Assembly (NCBI RefSeq): GCF_016632335.1
Contig: NZ_JAEPBG010000025.1
Coordinates: forward strand, 1 to 64,000
From: Noviherbaspirillum pedocola
GTDB lineage: Bacteria > Pseudomonadota > Gammaproteobacteria > Burkholderiales > Burkholderiaceae_D
Length of the DNA stretch: 64,000 nucleotides
Reading direction: 5' to 3'
Part shown: one piece after another, positions 54,973 to 63,782 of the stretch
How the letters are laid out: the number at the start of each line of letters is the position of its first letter
Numbering within the stretch: position 1 is the first letter of the stretch
The notes under the pieces: generated by a model
Told to the model about the DNA's origin: nothing
Seen by the model: the letters and a program-made list of their open reading frames with translations, nothing else
Databases searched by the model: none
Translations under genes and position numbers: made by a program

Positions 54973-56187
54973 TTACATGCCGAGCACGCTGCCGAGCGTA
55001 TCGTAGCTGCTGCCATTGAAGCGGATCATCTGCATTTTCTCGATCGGATAAAAGTCTTGGGGTCCAGTCTTCACATCAATGCCGGGATACAGCATGGGCA
55101 GCGTCATGTTTAGGTTGGCGGCTTCCTTCATGATGTTGGCGCGGGTCAGATGGTCACCGGCCTGCTTGAGCACTTGCGCCATGGTTTGGGCCATCGAGTA
55201 GCCGATCACATTGAGCGAGTTGGCCGGATCGCCGTCCGGGTAGTATTTCTTCATGAAGTCGAAGTAATCCTTGTACTCTGCGCTGTTCTGCCAGCGCGCC
55301 TCTGCCGGGTCGCGCACATATGCGGCGGAGATGATGCCGCTGGCATTGTCCAAGCCGGCCGGCTTAAGTACGGCAGTCACCGAGTTGGACACGTTGGCAA
55401 GATAGTGCACCGGCTTCCAGCCGATGTCGGCCGCCTTCTTGATCGACTGCGCGGCGAACTTTGGTGTGCTGAGATTGACAAAGGTGTCGGCGCCCGATCC
55501 CTTGAGCGATACTATCTGACTGTCCACCGTCGGGTCGCTCAGTTCGTAGCTGGTTTGCATCACCACCATGGTCTTGGCTTTCTGGCCCATGCCTTCCAGG
55601 AAGCCGCGCAGCATATCCTTGCCGAACTCGTCGTTCTGGAACAAGATGCCAATCTTGGCTTGGGGCTTGTTGGCCAGGATGTGCTGGGCGTAGATCTGGC
55701 CTTCGGCGTGGTAGCTGACATTCCAGCCCATGGTCCAGGGGAAGTTCTTGTAGTCGCCCCAGCGGTGCGCGCCCGAGCTCACGAACAGCTGGGGCACCTT
55801 CTTGGCGTTCATGTACTTCTGGATCGCGGTATTGCTGGCCGTGCCCAGCGGCGCGAACAGTACCAGCACTTCTTCCTGCTCGACCAGCTTCCTGGCCTGC
55901 TCCACTGCCCGGGGCGGGCTGTAGGCGTCGTCGAGCGAGATGTACCTGATCTTGCGGCCGTTAATGCCGCCCTCGGCGTTGAGCTTGTCGAAGTATGCGC
56001 CGGCCGACTTGCCGACCGTGCCATAGGCCGAGGCTGGGCCGGAATACGGCGCGAAGTTGCCAATCTTAATCTCCGTGTCGGTAGCACCGGTGTCGTACTT
56101 CTTCTGCGCCTGGGCTGATAACACCACGCCGGCGATGGCGGCAGCGACGGCGACCTTCGCCAGTGCATTGCGGATAAACGTCTGCAT
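54973..56187 (-). CDS. Liv-type ABC transporter substrate-binding protein, copy 1
   Basis: 404 residues with a signal peptide (MQTFIRNALAKVAVAAAIAG...SAQA). The mature protein is a periplasmic LivK-like type I binding protein: EIKIGNFAPYSGPASAYGTV, NAEGGINGRKIRYISLDDAY, GILFQNDEFGKDMLRGFLEG and the C-terminal MQMIRFNGSSYDTLGSVLG. Lacking its own permease genes, it probably docks on LivHMFG encoded at 33.9-37.4 kb. It is embedded among beta-oxidation genes, so the ligand is likely a carboxylic acid. Confidence 0.88.
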   Translation of the reverse strand: MQTFIRNALAKVAVAAAIAGVVLSAQAQKKYDTGATDTEIKIGNFAPYSGPASAYGTVGKSAGAYFDKLNAEGGINGRKIRYISLDDAYSPPRAVEQARKLVEQEEVLVLFAPLGTASNTAIQKYMNAKKVPQLFVSSGAHRWGDYKNFPWTMGWNVSYHAEGQIYAQHILANKPQAKIGILFQNDEFGKDMLRGFLEGMGQKAKTMVVMQTSYELSDPTVDSQIVSLKGSGADTFVNLSTPKFAAQSIKKAADIGWKPVHYLANVSNSVTAVLKPAGLDNASGIISAAYVRDPAEARWQNSAEYKDYFDFMKKYYPDGDPANSLNVIGYSMAQTMAQVLKQAGDHLTRANIMKEAANLNMTLPMLYPGIDVKTGPQDFYPIEKMQMIRFNGSSYDTLGSVLGM

Positions 56188-56244
56188 AACGGTCTCCTTA
56201 ATTATAGGGCAACGATACGGCTTGGCGCTGAGATAGATTGGCTC

Positions 56245-57069
56245 TCAGCGTCCTGAATACGACGGGGCCCGCTTTTTCATAAAAGCCTGCACTCCCTCCC
56301 GGAAATCCTCGGTCTGCGCGCACAGCACCTGGTTGCGGTCTTCCATAGCGATGGCGGCATCCAGGCTGGCGGCATTGACGCTATGGTTCAGGCAGTCCTT
56401 GGTCAGGCGCAGGCCGAGCGGCGCGGTGTCCAGCATCTCCTCGACCAAACGCATGCCAGCCTGCTCCAGTTCAGCATCGGGACAGACTTCGGACACCAGC
56501 CCGACCCGCTCGGCGCGCTCAGCGCGGATGAAGCGGCCGGTCAACATCAGCTCGGAGGCGACCGATACGCCGACCAGGCGCGGCAGGAAGTAGGACACGC
56601 CGATGTCGCAGGCCGACAGGCCGATGCGGATGAAAGCGGCATTCATCTTTGCGCTCTGCCCGGCAATGCGCACGTCGGACGCCAGCGCGAGGGCGAAGCC
56701 GCCGCCGCAGGCGGGCCCGTGCACGAGGCTGACGATCGGTTGCGGCACGCGCCGCATGCGCATCACGATCTCGCTGATGCGCCGCTGCAGGCGCAGCATG
56801 ATAGTCGGGCTGCCCGGGCTCGGTTCGAAGGCTCTGTCGCCGCCGTCGCTGTCGGCTAGGTCCAACCCCGCACAGTAAGCGCGACCGGCCCCGCGCAGCA
56901 CGATCGCGCGCGTGTCGAGGTCGAAGGTGCGCTCGCCGAAGTAATGCAGCAGTTCGTCGATCATGCAGTGGTTCAGCGTGTTAAGCTGCTCGGGCCGGTC
57001 GAGTGTGACCCAGTCGGTCGCACCGCGCTTTTCTACCTTAATGGTCTGGTATTTCCTGGCGTCGTTCAT
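56245..57069 (-). CDS. Crotonase-family protein (EchA/CaiD-like)
   Basis: 274 residues from ATG 57069 with CCAGGAGCGGCG; the open frame extends upstream without a start signal. LDRPEQLNTLNHCMIDELL, GAGRAYCAGLDLAD and VHGPACGGGFALALASDVRI. Both hydratase glutamates are missing (Ala; Asn-Ala-Ala-Phe), and the IRIGLSACDIGVSYFLPRLV segment is typical of a mycobacterial EchA-like group whose reactions are mostly unknown. Operon member between a crotonase and a binding protein. Confidence 0.82.
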   Translation of the reverse strand: MNDARKYQTIKVEKRGATDWVTLDRPEQLNTLNHCMIDELLHYFGERTFDLDTRAIVLRGAGRAYCAGLDLADSDGGDRAFEPSPGSPTIMLRLQRRISEIVMRMRRVPQPIVSLVHGPACGGGFALALASDVRIAGQSAKMNAAFIRIGLSACDIGVSYFLPRLVGVSVASELMLTGRFIRAERAERVGLVSEVCPDAELEQAGMRLVEEMLDTAPLGLRLTKDCLNHSVNAASLDAAIAMEDRNQVLCAQTEDFREGVQAFMKKRAPSYSGR

Positions 57070-57094
57070 CGCCGCTCCTGGGTTCGATACTCGA

Positions 57095-57889
57095 TCAATC
57101 ACGGTCGGCTTCCGGCGTTCCGGCCTGGTGCCGACCGCGTCGCTGCAGTGCCTGCCGGCGTGCATTCATTTCCTGCGCTGCCTGCACCCCCCAGCGCGCC
57201 GAACGTTCCCGCTCCAGCTGCAGGGCTTCGCCGTAGGGCAGCGCATAACCGTCGCCGATCAGGCGCTTGTAGGCGGGCAGCATCTCAGGCAGAGCCGACA
57301 ACATGTCGGCGGCAAGACACCGGGCTTCGGGTAGCAGCCCCTCGGCCGGGACTATCCTACTCACCAGCCCGCGTGCGACCGCTTCCTTCGCGCTCATGAA
57401 ATTGCCACTGAAGGCCAGTTCCTTGGCCCGGGACGGCCCGACGATGCGCGAAAGTTTTTGCGACAGCCCCCAGCCCGGCAGGATGCCGACCCGCGCATGG
57501 GTATCACTAAAGCAGGCCTCGGGCACCGCTAGCAGTACGTCGCAGGCCAGGGCTAGTTCAAAGCCGCCGGTGATTGCCGCGCCGTTGACGGCGCCGATCA
57601 CCGGACCGGCGAAGCGGCCCAGCGCGCGCACCGGATCAAATTCACCGGTGAATGCCGAGAGCGGTACACCCTGCTCCAGTTCCTTGAGATCCAGACCGGT
57701 GCAGAAGGCACGCCCGGCGCCAGTCAGGATCAGCACTCGTACCGCCGGGTCGGCGGCCAAGGCGTCGATGCTATCGGACAGCGTCCGGCACAGCGCGGCG
57801 GACAGCGCGTTGAGCGACAGCGGGCGGTTCAGTGTGAGCAGCGCGTAGCCGGAACCATCGACTTCGAGCTTGATTGGGCCCTCAGGCAT
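57095..57889 (-). CDS. Crotonase-family enoyl-CoA hydratase-like protein
   Basis: 264 residues. GAGRAFCTGLDLKELEQG and AVNGAAITGGFELALACDVL keep the first glutamate; at the second position is His (SDTHARVGILPGWGLSQKLS), a combination common in EchA-type proteins. The C-terminal tail is basic (RRQALQRRGRHQAG). It starts within 2 bp of the dienoyl reductase stop, so the two are translationally coupled and may act in sequence on unsaturated acyl-CoA. Confidence 0.82.
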   Translation of the reverse strand: MPEGPIKLEVDGSGYALLTLNRPLSLNALSAALCRTLSDSIDALAADPAVRVLILTGAGRAFCTGLDLKELEQGVPLSAFTGEFDPVRALGRFAGPVIGAVNGAAITGGFELALACDVLLAVPEACFSDTHARVGILPGWGLSQKLSRIVGPSRAKELAFSGNFMSAKEAVARGLVSRIVPAEGLLPEARCLAADMLSALPEMLPAYKRLIGDGYALPYGEALQLERERSARWGVQAAQEMNARRQALQRRGRHQAGTPEADRD

Positions 57890-57890
57890 C

Positions 57891-58700
57891 TCAGGCCTTC
57901 AGCGCATACTCTTGCGCGCTCATAGTTGACGCGTCACCAAGCTTGATGCCGCCGTCGCAGTCGATGATGGTGCCAGTGATATATCGCGCACTGTCCGAAG
58001 CGAGGAACAGTGCAGTGTCGGCGATGTCGGTGGTGGTGCCATAGTCGCGCAGCGCTAGACGGCCTTTGAGCGCCTGCTCCGCCTCGGGCGTGGCGGCCAG
58101 CCGGCGCATGCCCTCGGTGTCGGCAATCGGGCCGGGCGAGATGGCATTGACACGGATGCCTTCATTCCCCCATTCCATGGCCAAGCACTTGGTCAGCATG
58201 TTGATGCCGGCCTTGGCGGCGCATACGTGCGCCTGCAGCATCATTGAATTGGTGCCCTGCGGCGCCGTGATCGACATCAGTGCAGCACCCGGCTTGTTGA
58301 GATGCGGATAGCTCGCGCGCAACACATGGAAGGTGCCGAGCAGGTCGATGTCCACCACGGTCTTGAAGGCATTGGCCGACATGGCGGCAGCCGGCGCGAG
58401 GAAATTGCCAGCGGCGCCCGAGACGACGATGTCGATCGGGCCGAACCGTTCGCGGGCGGCCAGCATGGCCGCTTCGACGGCGGCAAAGTCGCGCACGTCG
58501 GCGGCCATGCCATGGGCCTTCAAGCCTTCGGCCCGCAGACCTGCGACTGCAGCCTCGATTTTTTCCGCACTGCGGCTGATTAAAAATACTGCCGCGCCGC
58601 GGCGCGCAAATCCGGCGGCGATACCGAGATTGATGCCGCTCGAGGCGCCGGCAAGGAAGGCGACCTTGCCGCGCAGTGCGTCGGGGTTAAACACATCCAT
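57891..58700 (-). CDS. 2,4-dienoyl-CoA reductase, SDR type (DECR2-like)
   Basis: 269 residues from ATG 58700; ATG 58766 is an alternative. NADPH motif AGASSGINLGIAAGFARRGA, ISRSAEKIEAA and SGAAGNF are present. The catalytic Tyr of the SDR Tyr-x-x-x-Lys is Val here (HVCAAKAG) while Lys remains, exactly as in the dienoyl reductases DECR1/DECR2, which use Asp/Lys instead. AISPGPIADTEGMRRL also matches DECR2. It removes double bonds at even positions of unsaturated acyl-CoAs. Probably co-transcribed with the binding protein gene at 58796. Confidence 0.82.
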   Translation of the reverse strand: MDVFNPDALRGKVAFLAGASSGINLGIAAGFARRGAAVFLISRSAEKIEAAVAGLRAEGLKAHGMAADVRDFAAVEAAMLAARERFGPIDIVVSGAAGNFLAPAAAMSANAFKTVVDIDLLGTFHVLRASYPHLNKPGAALMSITAPQGTNSMMLQAHVCAAKAGINMLTKCLAMEWGNEGIRVNAISPGPIADTEGMRRLAATPEAEQALKGRLALRDYGTTTDIADTALFLASDSARYITGTIIDCDGGIKLGDASTMSAQEYALKA

Positions 58701-58795
58701 GGCGATCTCGTGGTCAGAAAAACTACAAACAAAAAGATACCGCGTGAGCTTGGAATCAGGCGCCACGCGGCAAGAGGAGACTCGGTTCAGAGGCG

Positions 58796-60052
58796 TTACT
58801 GCTTGCCGTCGGGACGCTTCATGGCACAGGTGGTCGGCACTTCGGTCTCTGACGCCGGGATCATAGCCACCGTCTTGAAGCCGTAACCGGTGCCCTCGGT
58901 GTCATGCCTGACCTCCTTGCCGTCCTTCCTGCTGTAGACCGACAGCACCATCGGCTGCAGCAGCTGGTGATCTGCCTTGCGCATAGTGACCTTGCCGTTG
59001 CCGGCCTGGTACTCCATGCCTTCGAGCGCGAATGACACCTGCTTCGGGTCTAGCGACTTGCTCTTGTTCATGGCCTCGGCCAGCATCTGCACGGTGGTGT
59101 TGATGCGCACGTAGGAGAATTCGAGCCCCGGGAAGCGCTTGGCATAGTCGTCGGCGAATTTTTCCAGCGTGTTGGGCGAGATGTTGCGGTGCCACTCGCT
59201 GATTTGGTAGACGGTGCCCTCCGGCATTTCGCCTAGGGCGGTGGGCGTGCCGCGCACCGCCGCGAAATAGGTGAAGAACTTGGTCTTCAGGCTGGCTTCC
59301 TTAGCCGCGCGCAGCAGCAGCGACAAGTCGTTGCCCCAGTTGCCGGTGATGACGGTATCGGCGCCGGAGTCCTTGATCTTGGCGACATACGGAGAGAAGT
59401 CTTTGACCTTGCCGAACGGGTGCAGGTCGTTGCCGACGATCTCGATGTCGGGGCGCTTCTTCGGCAGCATGGTCGTCACTGCCTTGGCGAGCTGCTGTCC
59501 ATGCGCGTAGTCCTGGCCGAGGATGAACACCTTCTTGATGCTCTTATCCTTGGCGATGTAGTTGGTCAGCGCTTCCATCTTCATCAGGTTGTGCGCGTCA
59601 AAGCTGTAGTACCAGAAGCTGCACTTGGCGTTGGTCAGCTCCGGGTCATTGGACGAGTAGTTTAGAAACAGCACCGACTTATCGGGATTGCGCTCGTTCC
59701 ATTTGTTGACCGCGCCGATCAGCGCGCCGGCCGCTCCCGAGCCCTGGCCCTGGATGATGTAGCGGATGCCCCTGTCGGTGACCTTCTTGAACAACAACAG
59801 CGATTCTTCCGGGCTGCCCTTGTTATCCATCGGGACGATTTCGAGCTTCTGTCCGCCCGGCAGGCCGCCTTTGGCGTTGACGTCGTCGGCTGCCGCAATG
59901 AAGCTTTTCAGGCCAAAGTCGCCGATGGCGGCGAAGGGGCCGGAAAGCGGATCGATGTAGGCAACCTTGACCTGAGCGAAGACGTTGCTTGATACCGCCA
60001 GCGCCAGTACGTGAAACAGGCGGGCAGAACTGATGAAACGGCGCTTGGTCAT
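58796..60052 (-). CDS. Liv-type ABC transporter substrate-binding protein, copy 2
   Basis: 418 residues with signal peptide (LFHVLALAVSSNVFA). LivK-like fold: VKVAYIDPLSGPFAAIGDFG, GGQKLEIVPMDNKGSPEESL, QDYAHGQQLAKAVTTMLPKK and DSGADTVITGNWGNDLSLLL. It is quite different from copy 1, so the two probably present different ligands to one permease. First gene of the operon, with TTAGGAGACACTGC as ribosome site and operator site E 94 bp upstream. Confidence 0.88.
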   Translation of the reverse strand: MTKRRFISSARLFHVLALAVSSNVFAQVKVAYIDPLSGPFAAIGDFGLKSFIAAADDVNAKGGLPGGQKLEIVPMDNKGSPEESLLLFKKVTDRGIRYIIQGQGSGAAGALIGAVNKWNERNPDKSVLFLNYSSNDPELTNAKCSFWYYSFDAHNLMKMEALTNYIAKDKSIKKVFILGQDYAHGQQLAKAVTTMLPKKRPDIEIVGNDLHPFGKVKDFSPYVAKIKDSGADTVITGNWGNDLSLLLRAAKEASLKTKFFTYFAAVRGTPTALGEMPEGTVYQISEWHRNISPNTLEKFADDYAKRFPGLEFSYVRINTTVQMLAEAMNKSKSLDPKQVSFALEGMEYQAGNGKVTMRKADHQLLQPMVLSVYSRKDGKEVRHDTEGTGYGFKTVAMIPASETEVPTTCAMKRPDGKQ

Positions 60053-60146
60053 GCAGTGTCTCCTAAGTCATCGGAATTATTGGTTTTCATTTTTTTCATT
60101 TTGCCGACACACGAGCCCATTATTGGGCTAGCACGCGGTAGAGACT

Positions 60147-60162
60147 TCGTCGGAAGCGACGA
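60147..60162. promoter_or_regulatory. Acyl-CoA regulon operator, site E
   Basis: TCGTC-GGAAGC-GACGA, 94 bp upstream of the second binding-protein gene that heads the 52.9-60.1 kb operon. Confidence 0.74.
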
Positions 60163-60541
60163 TTTTCGACGTGGATTCGAATTCTGCACACGCGTCACGA
60201 ATTACAAAGGTAGTGCCATGCGGAGTTCGCGGAAATTATTTATTGCCCCAACGCCGGGCCGATTGGCGGTTCGACAACATAGGAGCGTGCCTCTGCCTCT
60301 GCGCGTTCCTTTCGCTCCGCTCTTTTAGGCACTTCGTGACGGCGAACATTTTCCAAACGTGCTCTGTCAGAAAAACTCTCTAGAGCGGCTCCCTAGCGCG
60401 GCAGTAAGCATGCGCCCGGCCACGGAGAAGCGGATTCCTCTCCTCGGCTGTCTTCTCCCGCGATTACTGGTCGAAGCTCCAGCGCAAACAGTCACTGTAA
60501 CGCTGTCTTGATGGCATTTACCGTTTTCTCGCCTCCCTTGC
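60163..60541. other. Intergenic stretch between divergent operons
   Basis: No gene recognised. Apart from site E before it and the promoter after it, nothing distinctive was seen. Confidence 0.35.
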
Positions 60542-60595
60542 TTGACATTACAGCGGCTCTTCGCATATAAAGCAATCGTATAAATCATATGCTTT
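60542..60595 (+). promoter_or_regulatory. Sigma-70 promoter with overlapping palindrome before the SDR-kinase-dehydrogenase operon
   Basis: TTGACA (60542-60547) and TATAAA (60566-60571) are 18 bp apart. A 27-bp interrupted palindrome with arms AAAGCA and TGCTTT (60569-60595) overlaps the -10 box and could be a repressor site. On its reverse strand it contains ATGATTTAT, the core of the TetR-gene operator at 26822. Confidence 0.6.
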
Positions 60596-60652
60596 AATAG
60601 TATGACCAGATCGCGACGGCAGTCAACTGCTGCTGCACGCAAGGAGATGGCA

Positions 60653-61390
60653 ATGAATGAACTGGATTTCTCCGGGAAGACTGTGCTCGTCGTAGGTGGG
60701 TCAAGTGGCATCGGCAACGGCATTGCCCGGGCCTTTCAAGCACATGGTGCGATGGTACATGCGTGGGGCACACGGGCTAGCGTCGCAGATTATGACGGCG
60801 TCAACGGATCAGATCTCACCGACCTGCATTACGCGCAGCTCGACGCATCCGACTTCGACGCGATCGAGTCGTACAAACCTCCCTTTGACCGGCTCGACGT
60901 ACTGGTTCTGGCACAAGGGATCGTGCTCTACAAGCGCGCCGAATTCGAAATGCCGAACTTCCAGAGAGTCCTCAATGTTAACCTTTCCAGCATCATGGCC
61001 TGCTGCTCGAAATTCGAGTCCATGCTGGCTCAGACCAAGGGCTCCGTTATAACCATCAGTTCCACTGCCGCCTATCACTCAACGCCCGGCAATCCTGCCT
61101 ACAACGCGTCCAAGGCCGGTACCTTGGGCCTGACGCGCAGCCTTGGAGATACTTGGGCGGCGAAAGGAATCCGCGTCAACGGCATCGCCCCCGGCTTGGT
61201 CGACACCAAGCTCACCAAGGTCACCACCGAGAACCCGCAACGGCTGGAATCCTTCCTGCGCAACATCCCGCTCGGACGACTCGGAACCGTGGATGAAATG
61301 GCCGGAGTTGCCCTGTTTCTGGCATCCCCGCTGTCTGCTTACATCGTTGGCCAGACCATTCCCGTCGACGGCGGGCTGATTTTGCGCTGA
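60653..61390 (+). CDS. Short-chain dehydrogenase/reductase (SDR)
   Basis: 245 residues from ATG 60653, which is preceded by AAGGAG at better spacing than ATG 60647; the frame is open back to 60602. VVGGSSGIGNGIARAFQAHG cofactor site, WGTRAS (Arg favouring NADP), VLAQGIV, Ser and YNASKAG, and GLVDTKLTKVT. First gene of an operon with the kinase (76-bp gap) and the ACAD10/11-like dehydrogenase. It may interconvert a hydroxy- and ketoacyl group before or after the kinase step. Confidence 0.85.
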   Translation: MNELDFSGKTVLVVGGSSGIGNGIARAFQAHGAMVHAWGTRASVADYDGVNGSDLTDLHYAQLDASDFDAIESYKPPFDRLDVLVLAQGIVLYKRAEFEMPNFQRVLNVNLSSIMACCSKFESMLAQTKGSVITISSTAAYHSTPGNPAYNASKAGTLGLTRSLGDTWAAKGIRVNGIAPGLVDTKLTKVTTENPQRLESFLRNIPLGRLGTVDEMAGVALFLASPLSAYIVGQTIPVDGGLILR

Positions 61391-61466
61391 TGCCCCCCAC
61401 GCGCTGATCAGCAGAAAGCGGTTTGTTGACCCGCCCCAAGACATCGTCACCGGCTCTGCAACTCTC

Positions 61467-62555
61467 ATGCAAACAGACTCCCTCTCGTCTCTTGTCGACC
61501 TAGATGCTCTAGCAGCCTGGATGGACACCCAATGCCTCGAACAGGGGCAGATTGCGCAGGCGCACCTGCTGACCGGCGGCACACAGAATATCCTGCTGCG
61601 GTTTTGTCGCGGATCGCGCGACTTCGTATTGCGGCGCCCGTCGCGGCATCCCCGCCCTAACAACAACGACACGATACGGCGCGAGGCTCGGATACTGGGC
61701 GCGCTAGCCGGCACCGGCGTCCCTCATCCCGGACTGATCGCGGCTTGCACCAGCGAGGCCGTGCTCGGCACCGCCTTCTACCTGATGGAACCCATCGACG
61801 GTTTCAACGCAACCATGGGGTTGCCGGCCTTGCACGCCGGCGACCCTGCAATGCGCCGCGAAATGGGGTTTGCGATGGTCGATGCGATCCTGGCGCTGGG
61901 CCGTGTCGATCATGTTGCAGTAGGCTTGGCAGACTTCGGTAAAGCTGAAGGCTATCTCGAACGCCAAGTGCCGCGCTGGAGATCCCAGCTGGAAACGTAC
62001 CGCGATCTCGCCGGTTGGCCGGGTCCAACTGACATTCCCGGCATCGACGTAGTCGCGGATTGGCTGGAAGTAAACCGCCCGCGCAACTTTTCTCCAGGCA
62101 TCATTCATGGCGATTTCCACGTCTCCAATGTAATGTTCCGCTACGACAGCCCCAATCTTGCGGCAATCATCGACTGGGAGCTGGCAACGATCGGCGATCC
62201 GCTCATCGATCTCGGCTGGATGCTGGCGACCTGGCCTTTACCAGGGCAACCCGTCCTTGAAAACTTGCGTATAGAGCCGGACGATGGCTTTCCGATGATC
62301 GATGAACTGATAGCCCGCTACGCCGAGGGAAGCACACGCGATATCGCGGCCATCGACTGGTATGTGGTACTCGCCTGCTACAAACTGGGCATCATTCTCG
62401 AAGGCACCCACGCGCGCGCGTGCGCCGGCAAGGCGCCGAGAGAAACGGGCGATCAGCTGCACGCACTGACCATCAGTCTATTCAAGCGCGCATTGTCATG
62501 GCTTGAAAAGGCGGACAGCAAATTTACAGCTGTTGCGCACACCATCCCGATATGA
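61467..62555 (+). CDS. APH-fold acyl kinase (ACAD10/11 kinase-domain homologue)
   Basis: 362 residues. TGGTQNILLRFCRGSRDFVL (nucleotide loop and lysine strand equivalent), LRRPSRHPRPNNNDTIRREA, FYLMEPIDGFNA, catalytic IIHGDFHVSNVMFR and metal-binding AAIIDWELATIGDPLIDLGW. It lies 12 bp upstream of the ACAD10/11-like gene. In animals these two domains are fused in ACAD10/11, where the kinase phosphorylates 4-hydroxyacyl-CoA; the bacterial pair keeps them as separate coupled genes. It is a paralogue of the 43683 protein. Confidence 0.84.
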   Translation: MQTDSLSSLVDLDALAAWMDTQCLEQGQIAQAHLLTGGTQNILLRFCRGSRDFVLRRPSRHPRPNNNDTIRREARILGALAGTGVPHPGLIAACTSEAVLGTAFYLMEPIDGFNATMGLPALHAGDPAMRREMGFAMVDAILALGRVDHVAVGLADFGKAEGYLERQVPRWRSQLETYRDLAGWPGPTDIPGIDVVADWLEVNRPRNFSPGIIHGDFHVSNVMFRYDSPNLAAIIDWELATIGDPLIDLGWMLATWPLPGQPVLENLRIEPDDGFPMIDELIARYAEGSTRDIAAIDWYVVLACYKLGIILEGTHARACAGKAPRETGDQLHALTISLFKRALSWLEKADSKFTAVAHTIPI

Positions 62556-62567
62556 AAGGAGAACAAA

Positions 62568-63782
62568 GTGAATTTTGAATACAGCGAAAAAGTGCAGCAA
62601 TTGATCAGCCGTGTTGATGCCTTCATGCAAAAGCATGTGTTTCCAGTGGAAGAAGAGTATGAAGAATTCATCGAGGCGCCGGAAAATCTGTGGGTAGTGC
62701 CGCCGATCCTCGAAGAACTCAAGCAAAAGGCGAAGGCCGCCGGCCTGTGGAATCTGTTTCTTCCGCATGAGTACGGAAAATTCAGCCCAGGCTTGACCAA
62801 TCTCGAATACGCGCCGCTGGCCGAACTGATGGGACGCATCGAATGGGCAGCCGAAGTGTTCAACTGCAATGCTCCAGATACTGGCAACATGGAAGTTCTG
62901 GCGAAATACGGCAGCGAGGAACAGCAGGAATGCTGGCTCAAACCCTTGTTGGAAGGAAGTATCAGATCCGCTTATCTAATGACCGAGCCTGCCGTCGCCA
63001 GCTCGGATGCGACGAACGTCGAATGTTCGATCGTTCGTGAAGGCAACGAGTATGTCATCAACGGCCGCAAATGGTGGGGCAGCGGTATGTACGATCCGCG
63101 TACGCAGGTCTTGCTGGTCATGGGCAAAAGCGATCCTACTGCTGCCCGACATTTGCAGCAGTCCACCATCATCGTGCCGCGCCATACGCCCGGCGTTACG
63201 GTGATTCGGCCGCTCAAAGTGTTCAACTCTGTGCATTCGCCGAGCGGCCATGCGGAAGTCCTGCTCGAAAACGTGCGCGTGCCGGTTGCAAACATGATTC
63301 TCGGTGAGGGGCGCGGATTCGAAATTGCCCAGGGACGGCTTGGCCCGGGACGTATCCACCATTGCATGCGCCTGATTGGCGCTGCGCAACGCTGCCTAGA
63401 CCTGATGTGCAAGCGGGTGAACTCGCGTGTTGCGTTTGGCAAGAAACTCAGCGAGCAAGGCAGCATTCGCGAGGATGTCGCTAGGTCGCGCTGCGAGATT
63501 GAACAGGCTCGTCTGTTGACCTTGGCGGCGGCCGACAAGATGGACCGCTTCGGTAACAAGGTGGCAAAGGATCTGATTTCCATGATCAAAATCGTGGCGC
63601 CCCAGATGTGCCAGACAGTCGCCGACCGCGCGATACAGGCGCATGGCGGCATGGGCGTATCGCAGGACACCCCGATCACCAACCTGTACACCTACGCCCG
63701 CTTCATCCGTATCGCTGACGGCCCCGATCAAGTTCACATGGCACAACTCGGCAGATCGACCATCTCGGCCGCGAACAGCTAG
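62568..63782 (+). CDS. Acyl-CoA dehydrogenase, ACAD10/11-like
   Basis: 404 residues; AAAGGAG before the start. It has [88 protein letters not shown] and the C-terminal [20 protein letters not shown] with [10 protein letters not shown]. These last elements are characteristic of ACAD10/11, not of ordinary fatty-acid dehydrogenases. In animals ACAD11 acts on the phosphorylated 4-hydroxyacyl-CoA, removing phosphate to give an enoyl-CoA. Pairing with the kinase gene supports the same chemistry here. Confidence 0.87.
   Translation: MNFEYSEKVQQLISRVDAFMQKHVFPVEEEYEEFIEAPENLWVVPPILEELKQKAKAAGLWNLFLPHEYGKFSPGLTNLEYAPLAELMGRIEWAAEVFNCNAPDTGNMEVLAKYGSEEQQECWLKPLLEGSIRSAYLMTEPAVASSDATNVECSIVREGNEYVINGRKWWGSGMYDPRTQVLLVMGKSDPTAARHLQQSTIIVPRHTPGVTVIRPLKVFNSVHSPSGHAEVLLENVRVPVANMILGEGRGFEIAQGRLGPGRIHHCMRLIGAAQRCLDLMCKRVNSRVAFGKKLSEQGSIREDVARSRCEIEQARLLTLAAADKMDRFGNKVAKDLISMIKIVAPQMCQTVADRAIQAHGGMGVSQDTPITNLYTYARFIRIADGPDQVHMAQLGRSTISAANS

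Noticed and set aside
55150-56118. 322-residue plus-strand open frame opposite the binding protein
   Set aside because: The minus strand has a signal peptide and LivK-like motifs; the plus frame matches no family and has shadow composition.
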